From: Ignavibacteriales bacterium CG12_big_fil_rev_8_21_14_0_65_30_8
GTDB lineage: Bacteria; Bacteroidota; Ignavibacteria; Ignavibacteriales; Ignavibacteriaceae
DNA: 13,476 bases
Reading direction: 5' to 3'
Assembly (NCBI GenBank): GCA_002783525.1
Contig: PFGS01000205.1
Span: forward strand, 1 to 13,476
Every line of letters begins with the position of its first letter. Position 1 is the first letter of the stretch. The notes under the pieces were generated by a model. It did not search any database. It was given only the letters and a program-made list of their open reading frames with translations, and had not been told where the DNA came from. Shown one piece after another: positions 8,842 through 13,476 of this stretch. Both the position numbers and the translations under genes were made by a program.

Positions 8842-8871
8842 AGACAAATAAATTTTTATATTTATTTGTCT
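8842..8871 (+). terminator. Perfect 11-bp inverted repeat after the kup block, possible transcript end
   Basis: AGACAAATAAA (8842-8852) pairs perfectly with TTTATTTGTCT (8861-8871) around an 8-base loop, starting 16 bases after the MBL stop. Its place, between the end of one gene block and the promoter of the next, suits a terminator. However, only two pairs are G-C, and the stem is followed by seven A residues rather than a T run, so a standard intrinsic mechanism is doubtful. It could instead protect the mRNA 3' end or be a protein-binding palindrome. Confidence 0.45.
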
Positions 8872-8893
8872 AAAAAAATGAAATATTCTTATA

Positions 8894-8922
8894 TTGACTT
8901 TGTTTTTATATTTAATTATTCT
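8894..8922 (+). promoter_or_regulatory. Sigma70-type promoter for the ExbB/ExbD block
   Basis: TTGACT (8894-8899, five of six matches to TTGACA) and TATTCT (8917-8922, four of six to TATAAT) are separated by exactly 17 bases. Initiation would fall near 8929, giving a leader of about 70 bases before ATG 9002. It lies downstream of the 8842-8871 hairpin, as expected for a new transcription unit. No match to the Bacteroidota TAnnTTTG element was found here. Confidence 0.5.
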
Positions 8923-9001
8923 AATAACATTATTTTTTATAATTATGGATTTTATCCACTCCTTTAACGATCATTCAATTAATTTTTGGAGGTTATTCTA
9001 A

Positions 9002-9691
9002 ATGGACATACTTGGATTGATATCATCAGTTACACACATTATAGCACAAGCTACAAATGATTCTGGAGCTTTAAATTGGCTGGCGTCAAAATATGAAGCT
9101 GGCGGATTATTTATGCATCCTATTTTGGCAAGTTTAATATTAGGGCTTGCTTTTTGTTTTGAGAGATTCTGGACTCTTTCAAGAGCCAGAGTCAATACAA
9201 AAGATTTTCTTATCAGAGTTACCACTTCATTAAAAGAAGGTGGAGTTGAAGAAGCTAAAGATCTTTGTGCAAGCACAAGAGGTCCAGTAGCATCAGTTTT
9301 TCATGCAGGCTTATTAAGAGCAGATGAAGGTTTAGACGCTGCTGAAAAAGCAATTATGGCTTATGGTGGAATTGAGATGGGATTTCTTGAAAAAGGAATG
9401 ATCTGGATTTCAACTTTTATTACTATTGCACCTATGCTTGGTTTTACCGGTACTGTTCAGGGTATGATCACTGCATTCGATTCTATTAAAGAAGCGGCAC
9501 AAATATCACCTGCAATTGTTGCAGACGGTATTTCAGTTGCTCTTTTAACAACACTATTTGGTCTTGTAGTTGCTATGATTCTTCAAGTATTTTACAACTT
9601 CTTTATTTCAAAAATTGATAAATTAGTTGGAGATATGGAAGAGAGTTCAGTACAATTAATTGATGCTTTATACGAATACAAGCAAAAATAA
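9002..9691 (+). CDS. MotA/TolQ/ExbB-family proton channel protein
   Basis: 229 residues. This inner-membrane family forms the proton-conducting ring that, with ExbD/TolR, converts proton motive force into mechanical work on TonB- or Tol-type partners. Three membrane segments are visible: about 36-56 (beginning at FMHPILASLI), 133-158 and 177-201. The TM2 signature GFTGTVQGM (147-155) and TM3 SVALLTTLFGL (178-188) match the GLLGTV and ALxTTxxGL motifs of ExbB/TolQ. A cytoplasmic stretch (about 60-130) lies between TM1 and TM2. TTTTTGGAGGT ends about 9 bases before ATG 9002, a strong Shine-Dalgarno. The first of two ExbD-like genes starts 51 bases downstream. Sequence alone does not separate ExbB from TolQ; the context with two ExbD genes and no Pal/TolB favours an ExbB role. 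Confidence 0.93.
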   Translation: MDILGLISSVTHIIAQATNDSGALNWLASKYEAGGLFMHPILASLILGLAFCFERFWTLSRARVNTKDFLIRVTTSLKEGGVEEAKDLCASTRGPVASVFHAGLLRADEGLDAAEKAIMAYGGIEMGFLEKGMIWISTFITIAPMLGFTGTVQGMITAFDSIKEAAQISPAIVADGISVALLTTLFGLVVAMILQVFYNFFISKIDKLVGDMEESSVQLIDALYEYKQK

Positions 9692-9742
9692 TTTAGCCCT
9701 AAATATTTTCTCATTAATTAATTTTTTAGGTGAAGAATAGCA

Positions 9743-10270
9743 ATGATTAAAAAGAAAAAAATAGCAGAAGCAGCCATACCTACTAGTTCTATGGCTGATA
9801 TTGCGTTTCTACTTTTATTATTTTTCTTAGTTGCGACTGTTATTGATGTTGATACCGGTATTGGCTTAACATTACCAGAATTTGTTGAAGATGTTAAAAA
9901 TGTTGAAGTACCGAAAAGCAGAATGGCTGCAATTTTAATAAATGAAAATGGTGATGTCCTTTTAGATGGCAAAGTAATTTCAGTATTTCAGATAAAAGAT
10001 AATTTGAAAGCTAGAATTATTTCTAAAATTGAACTCCCTTCAAATAAGAAACTTATTGTTTCTGTTAAAACAGATAGAAAAACAAAATATGATATTTATA
10101 TTCAATCTTTAGATCAGATTAAGCAAGCTTATTTTGAAGTAAGAGATGATTATTCGAATTCAAATTTTGGGAAGAAATATAATGACCTTGTAGAAACACA
10201 ACAAAAAGATGTGCAAGAAAAAATTCCAATTATTATTTCATTAGCGGAACCTGAAGCGGTGAAAAAATAA
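9743..10270 (+). CDS. ExbD/TolR-family protein, first paralogue
   Basis: 175 residues. One N-terminal membrane helix (about 18-35) begins with MADIAFLLLLFFLV, and D19 is the conserved membrane aspartate that carries protons in ExbD/TolR. A periplasmic domain follows, with VLLDGKVIS (72-80) typical of the family. It is longer than the usual 130-145 residues: an extra C-terminal stretch after about 135 has charged, Asn/Gln-rich sequence ending in an aliphatic segment and EPEAVKK. AGGTGA (9728-9733) lies 9 bases before ATG 9743. The gene is 51 bases after the ExbB-like gene and 19 bases before the second ExbD, so all three should be co-transcribed. Confidence 0.93.
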   Translation: MIKKKKIAEAAIPTSSMADIAFLLLLFFLVATVIDVDTGIGLTLPEFVEDVKNVEVPKSRMAAILINENGDVLLDGKVISVFQIKDNLKARIISKIELPSNKKLIVSVKTDRKTKYDIYIQSLDQIKQAYFEVRDDYSNSNFGKKYNDLVETQQKDVQEKIPIIISLAEPEAVKK

Positions 10271-10289
10271 TTTTACAAAGGATAATAAA

Positions 10290-10703
10290 ATGACATTTGA
10301 AAAAAGAAGAGCTAACACAAAACAAGAAATACCAACAGCATCTATGCCTGATATTGTTTTTATGCTTCTTCTATTCTTTATGGTTACTACAACTTTAAGA
10401 GAAGTAGATGTTTTAGTAAAATTTAAGTTACCCGAAGCAAAAGCTATAGAGAAAATAGAAAACAAAAGATTAATATCTTATATCTGGGTTGGTGATGATT
10501 CTAGAATCCAAATTAACGATAACCTTGTTAAATTGGATGATGTTGAGCCAATTATGTATGGTAAAAGACAAGAATTACCAAATGTGATTGTTTCTTTGCG
10601 TGTAGATACAAATGCTGATATGGGATTAGTTACTGACATTCAGCAACAACTTAGAAAAGCTTATTGTTTAAGACTAAATTACTCTACTACACTAAAAATT
10701 TAA
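10290..10703 (+). CDS. ExbD/TolR-family protein, second paralogue
   Basis: 137 residues, the normal length for the family. The sequence IPTASMPDIVFMLLLFFMV (14-32) gives the single membrane helix with D21 as the proton-carrying aspartate. The periplasmic domain includes IQINDNLVKLDDV (73-85) and VSLRVDTNADMGLVTDIQQ (101-119), matching the ExbD pattern of a beta strand followed by a helix that begins with a conserved D/N turn. AAGGA (10278-10282) is 7 bases before ATG 10290. It differs clearly from the first paralogue after the helix, so the two may pair as a heterodimer in the channel. It is the last gene before the terminator at 10729-10764. Confidence 0.94.
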   Translation: MTFEKRRANTKQEIPTASMPDIVFMLLLFFMVTTTLREVDVLVKFKLPEAKAIEKIENKRLISYIWVGDDSRIQINDNLVKLDDVEPIMYGKRQELPNVIVSLRVDTNADMGLVTDIQQQLRKAYCLRLNYSTTLKI

Positions 10704-10728
10704 CTTAACAACTTTTTTATTTATTTTT

Positions 10729-10764
10729 AGAAGGCAGGATTGTTAAAACTTTCCTGCCTTTTTT
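10729..10764 (+). terminator. Intrinsic terminator after the second ExbD gene
   Basis: AAGGCAGGA (10731-10739) pairs perfectly with TCCTGCCTT (10752-10760) around a 12-base loop, and a run of six T residues (10759-10764) follows. The stem has five G-C pairs in an otherwise very AT-rich region. It should end the ExbB/ExbD/ExbD transcript, 25 bases after the last stop codon. The yqeY start codon lies only 17 bases after the T run. Confidence 0.9.
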
Positions 10765-10780
10765 AATTATAGGATATACA

Positions 10781-11230
10781 ATGACACTAAAAGATAAAAT
10801 TGATGAAGACCTAAAATTAGCAATGAAAGATGGTGATAAGTTAAAACTCCAAACTATCAGATCAATAAGAGCGTTAATAATAGAATTTGAAAAAAGTGGA
10901 TCAGGTAAAGACCTTAACAAAGAAGAAGAAATAAAATTATTATCAACTGCATCTAAAAAAAGAAAAGATTCTATTGAACAATTTAGAAATGCCGGGAGAG
11001 ATGAATTAGCTAAAAAAGAAGAATACGAATTAAGTATTCTACTTACATATTTACCTAAACAACTTTCTAATGATGAAATAAAAAAAGCAATAAGTGAATT
11101 AGCAATGAAATTAAATGCTAAGACTAAAGAAGATTTCCCTAAATTAATGCCTGCTGCTATGAAAGAATTAAAAGGTAAAGCTGATGGGAAAGTTGTTAAA
11201 GAACTAGTAACTGAATTTTTGGGGAAATAG
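10781..11230 (+). CDS. yqeY: GatB/YqeY-domain protein
   Basis: 149 residues, the standard length. YqeY is a helical cytoplasmic protein that resembles the tRNA-binding tail domain of the GatB subunit of Asp/Glu-tRNA amidotransferase; its precise role is not established. Family features are KLQTIRSIRALIIEFEKSG (22-40), KKRKDSIEQFRNAGRDELA (59-77), the EEYELSILLTYLPKQLS stretch (80-96) and MKELKGKADGKVV (127-139). AGGA at 10771-10774 sits 6 bases before ATG 10781. It overlaps the next gene by one base (TAGTG), so translation is probably coupled with cvpA. It begins immediately after a strong terminator, so how it is transcribed is unclear. Confidence 0.95.
   Translation: MTLKDKIDEDLKLAMKDGDKLKLQTIRSIRALIIEFEKSGSGKDLNKEEEIKLLSTASKKRKDSIEQFRNAGRDELAKKEEYELSILLTYLPKQLSNDEIKKAISELAMKLNAKTKEDFPKLMPAAMKELKGKADGKVVKELVTEFLGK
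11221..11225 (+). promoter_or_regulatory. Shine-Dalgarno-like site supporting the GTG start of cvpA
   Basis: GGGGA lies 4 bases before GTG 11230, inside the end of yqeY. The GTG shares its first base with the yqeY TAG stop, and the resulting protein begins MNILDIIIFAVF, as CvpA proteins usually do. Confidence 0.55.
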
Positions 11231-11748
11231 TGAATATTTTAGACATCATAATATTTGCCGTATTTCTAATTGGATTTGCTCTAGGATATAAGGATGGAAT
11301 TGTAAGAAAGATTATAGGAATAGTGGGACTGGCTCTTGCAATTTATTTATCAGCAAAATATGCGGAATCTTTTGGCAACATATTAGCCAGAATGACAAAT
11401 ATTGAAAATTATTTTGCTAAAATAATTTCTGCATTACTAATTTTCTTTACTATAATAACTGTCTTCTCTCTTATTAAAAGAGTTGTCCATCCATTTGACA
11501 AAGTAAATAATTTAATTAATCAGTTATTAGGGGCAGTTATTGGTTCTGCTCAATTATTGTTTTTTTTAAGTGCTGTCTTTTTTATACTAAGTATGTTTGG
11601 TCTTCCACAAGATTCCACTACAAAAGGCTCAGTATTTTATAAAACAATTTACAATGTATTACCGGAAACTGTAAACTTACTAAATGATTACACTCCTGAG
11701 CCTAAAAAATTTTTTGATAACTACTCAAAAGAGGACAACCCCTTATAA
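11230..11748 (+). CDS. cvpA: CvpA-family inner-membrane protein
   Basis: 172 residues from GTG 11230. CvpA proteins are small inner-membrane proteins first found through colicin V production; their molecular role is still poorly defined. Four hydrophobic segments are visible at about 4-20, 27-44, 62-82 and 97-124. GFALGYKDGIVRKIIGIVG (15-33) is the conserved glycine-rich TM1-TM2 stretch, and LINQLLGAVIGSAQ (95-108) the conserved TM4 start. A hydrophilic tail (about 125-172) follows. It overlaps yqeY by one base and ends 2 bases before mutS2, so the three form one unit. The cvpA-mutS2 neighbourhood is known from other bacteria (for example near the polX-mutS2 genes of Bacillus subtilis), which supports the call. 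Confidence 0.9.
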   Translation: MNILDIIIFAVFLIGFALGYKDGIVRKIIGIVGLALAIYLSAKYAESFGNILARMTNIENYFAKIISALLIFFTIITVFSLIKRVVHPFDKVNNLINQLLGAVIGSAQLLFFLSAVFFILSMFGLPQDSTTKGSVFYKTIYNVLPETVNLLNDYTPEPKKFFDNYSKEDNPL

Positions 11749-11750
11749 AA

Positions 11751-13476
11751 ATGGAGACCACACTTCTAAAAAAATTAGAATTTGATAAAGTCCTTTCCAT
11801 AATTGAAAAATATTGCTCAACAGATAATGGCAAAAAATATATTTTAAAATTATATCCACAAACTTTAAAACCTATTGTTTTATCAGAAGGAAACTTAGTA
11901 ACAGAAGCAAAAAGAGTCTTAATAGAAGATAACAACCTGCCTATTGAATATTTACCTGACTTGAATGAAATTATTTCAAGAAGTTCAATTGAAGGGTCGA
12001 TATTAACAGAAAAAAAAATCTTACAAATATTAAAATTATTTGAAACCTCAAGAGCAATATTTATCTATATAAAAAATTATTCAGAAATAGCACCAGGATT
12101 ATATGACAAAAGTAAAATATTATTTATTGATAAACTTTTTGAGTCACATATAACAAAAATATTAAATGACAGAGGAGAAGTTAAAGATTTAGCAAGTATA
12201 GAGCTAAAAAACATAAGAACTCAGATTAAAGAAAAAGAATATGATTTAAGAAAATCTGTCCAAAGGATTATAAAAAAATTAGAAAAAAATGATATTGTTC
12301 AGGATGACTATGTTACTTTAAGAGATGGGAGAATTGTACTACCGGTTAAAGCTGAACATAAAAGGCATATTAAAGGATTTATTCATTCAGAATCGGCAAC
12401 AGGACAAACTGTTTATATTGAACCCAGTGAAACATTAGAATTAAACAATGACATTATTACACTTAAATTTTCAGAACGCAGAGAAATAGAAAGAATTTTA
12501 AAATTACTAACTAAAAAGATTGGTGAAGTAAAAACTGAGTTAAAACAAAATTTAGACATCATCTCTTATTTAGATTCTATTTTTGCTCGAGCAAAATACT
12601 CTTTTGAAATTAAAGGGAGTTTCCCATCAATTATAAAAGATAAAGAATTTTCTGTAATTGATGCTCAGCATCCATTACTTGTGCAAAGGTTGGGTTTTTC
12701 AAATACTGTTCATTTAAATCTCAAAATTAATAATGAAAGGACAATAATTATTACAGGTCCAAACGCAGGTGGCAAAACTGTTGTACTAAAAACATTGGGG
12801 CTACTAGCGCTGATGGTTCAATCAGGCTTGCATATACCTTGTGGGCCGGATTCTAATTTTTGGATTTTTAAAAATATTTATGCAGATATAGGAGATGAAC
12901 AATCTATTGAAGATGACCTTTCTACTTTTAGTTCGCATTTAAAAAATATTAATAATATAATAAAACAAGCTGATAATGAATCATTAATTTTACTGGATGA
13001 AATTGGAACTGGTACAGACCCAAATGAAGGTTCCGCACTTGCTGCGGCTATATTGTTAACTTTTGTAAGGATGAATTCTGTTGTTTTAGCAACAACACAC
13101 CATGGCAATTTAAAATTATTAGCTGATTCTGTTAAAGGTATTCAAAATGCATCTATGCAGTTTGACCAAGAAAATCTAAAACCGACATATATTTTGAAGC
13201 AAGGGCTGCCAGGCTCTAGCTATGCTTTTGAAATTGCTGAAAGATTGGGCTTTGATAAAGACTTTTTTAGCTTGGCAAAGGATAATCTTGATCCTGATAA
13301 ACATAAAGTTGAAAAATTTCTTATTGAGATAGAAAAGAAGAATTCTAAATTAAGTGAGAAGTTAAAAAACTTGGAAATAGAAAATGCAAGACTAAAAAGT
13401 CTCTCTAATTTGTATGAAGATAATATAAACAAATTGAAATATGAAAAAAATGAGATTATCAAAAAAGCTAAAGAAG
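11751..13476 (+). CDS. mutS2: MutS2 ATPase (3' end outside the window)
   Basis: About 575 codons are present without a stop; the usual length is near 780-800, so the remaining coiled coil, KOW-like and C-terminal Smr nuclease domains lie beyond the edge. MutS2 lacks the mismatch-recognition domains of MutS. It restrains recombination in some bacteria, and in Bacillus subtilis acts on collided ribosomes. Visible: VTLRDGRIVLPVK (188-200) and HSESATGQTVYIEP (212-225) of the core domain, DAQHPLL (304-310), Walker A GPNAGGKT (336-343), GDEQSIEDDLSTFSSHL (381-397), Walker B LILLDEIGTGTDP (412-424) and the TTHHG switch (448-452). The ATPase is therefore intact. A charged coiled coil runs from about 520 to the edge. 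ATG 11751 is 2 bases after the cvpA stop; GAGGAC (11731-11736) is too far upstream to be a sure Shine-Dalgarno. Absence of the early MutS domains and the position after cvpA exclude MutS itself. Confidence 0.96.
   Translation, partial: METTLLKKLEFDKVLSIIEKYCSTDNGKKYILKLYPQTLKPIVLSEGNLVTEAKRVLIEDNNLPIEYLPDLNEIISRSSIEGSILTEKKILQILKLFETSRAIFIYIKNYSEIAPGLYDKSKILFIDKLFESHITKILNDRGEVKDLASIELKNIRTQIKEKEYDLRKSVQRIIKKLEKNDIVQDDYVTLRDGRIVLPVKAEHKRHIKGFIHSESATGQTVYIEPSETLELNNDIITLKFSERREIERILKLLTKKIGEVKTELKQNLDIISYLDSIFARAKYSFEIKGSFPSIIKDKEFSVIDAQHPLLVQRLGFSNTVHLNLKINNERTIIITGPNAGGKTVVLKTLGLLALMVQSGLHIPCGPDSNFWIFKNIYADIGDEQSIEDDLSTFSSHLKNINNIIKQADNESLILLDEIGTGTDPNEGSALAAAILLTFVRMNSVVLATTHHGNLKLLADSVKGIQNASMQFDQENLKPTYILKQGLPGSSYAFEIAERLGFDKDFFSLAKDNLDPDKHKVEKFLIEIEKKNSKLSEKLKNLEIENARLKSLSNLYEDNINKLKYEKNEIIKKAKE

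Noticed and set aside
8916..9001. Nine-base direct repeat TTATTCTAA (8916-8924 and 8993-9001)
   Set aside because: One copy overlaps the -10 element and the other the start region, but a 9-base match in DNA this rich in A/T is likely chance.
9718..9972. Minus-strand open frames opposite the ExbD genes (also at 10241-10465 and 8998-9276)
   Set aside because: They mirror the real membrane-protein genes; their hydrophobic content is a by-product of the opposite strand.
11751..13476. Reading the last gene as mutS rather than mutS2
   Set aside because: It has no N-terminal mismatch-binding and connector domains; the ATPase begins near residue 336 and the RDGRIVLPVK and GQTVYIEP motifs are those of MutS2.
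1..13476. Mobile elements, CRISPR arrays, defence or toxin-antitoxin genes
   Set aside because: No transposase, integrase, spaced repeats or recognised defence genes were seen; all open frames of size belong to ordinary conserved families.

Overview
This is an AT-rich (roughly 30% GC by eye), densely coding bacterial chromosome segment. Signs pointing to the FCB group (Bacteroidota/Chlorobiota/Ignavibacteria side) are an ExbB-like gene followed by two ExbD-like genes, a bacterial SLC12-type cation-chloride cotransporter, secreted exported hydrolases with short Bacteroidota-like signal peptides, and a proofreading-competent PolA. Clear Shine-Dalgarno sequences at several genes and a near-consensus sigma70-type promoter fit an Ignavibacteria-like lineage better than a typical Bacteroidia genome. 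This placement is inference from gene content, not from a marker-gene search.

Layout. (1) 78-2837, minus strand: polA, complete, with 5'-nuclease, active 3'-5' exonuclease and polymerase domains. (2) 2838-3002: a 165-base divergent intergenic region. (3) 3003-8826, plus strand: four tightly packed genes, kup (K+ uptake), a secreted endonuclease/exonuclease/phosphatase (EEP) protein, an SLC12-family cotransporter with an NKCC-like set of ion-site residues, and an exported UlaG-like metallo-beta-lactamase-fold hydrolase that starts at TTG 8116. A strong AT-rich hairpin follows. (4) 8827-9001: intergenic region with a good promoter. (5) 9002-10703: an ExbB/TolQ/MotA-type proton channel gene and two ExbD/TolR paralogues, closed by a textbook intrinsic terminator. 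(6) 10781 to the right edge: yqeY, cvpA and mutS2, nearly touching one another. mutS2 is cut by the window end after about 575 codons.

How the genes work together. The kup-to-MBL block looks like one transcription unit that joins two K+-linked importers of different mechanism with two exported hydrolases; the transporter part suggests osmotic or ionic homeostasis. The ExbB-ExbD-ExbD block is a proton-motive-force-driven motor for outer-membrane energisation, but no TonB-like partner is in the window. The last block is housekeeping: a tRNA-binding-like YqeY, a CvpA membrane protein and the MutS2 ATPase, the last two being neighbours in many bacteria. No gene-free stretch exceeds 300 bases, and I saw no tRNA, rRNA, CRISPR array, insertion sequence or integrase. 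I do not see a clearly novel system; the most interesting points are the ion-site residues of the SLC12 protein, the transporter/hydrolase operon, and a terminator so close to yqeY that no ordinary promoter fits after it.
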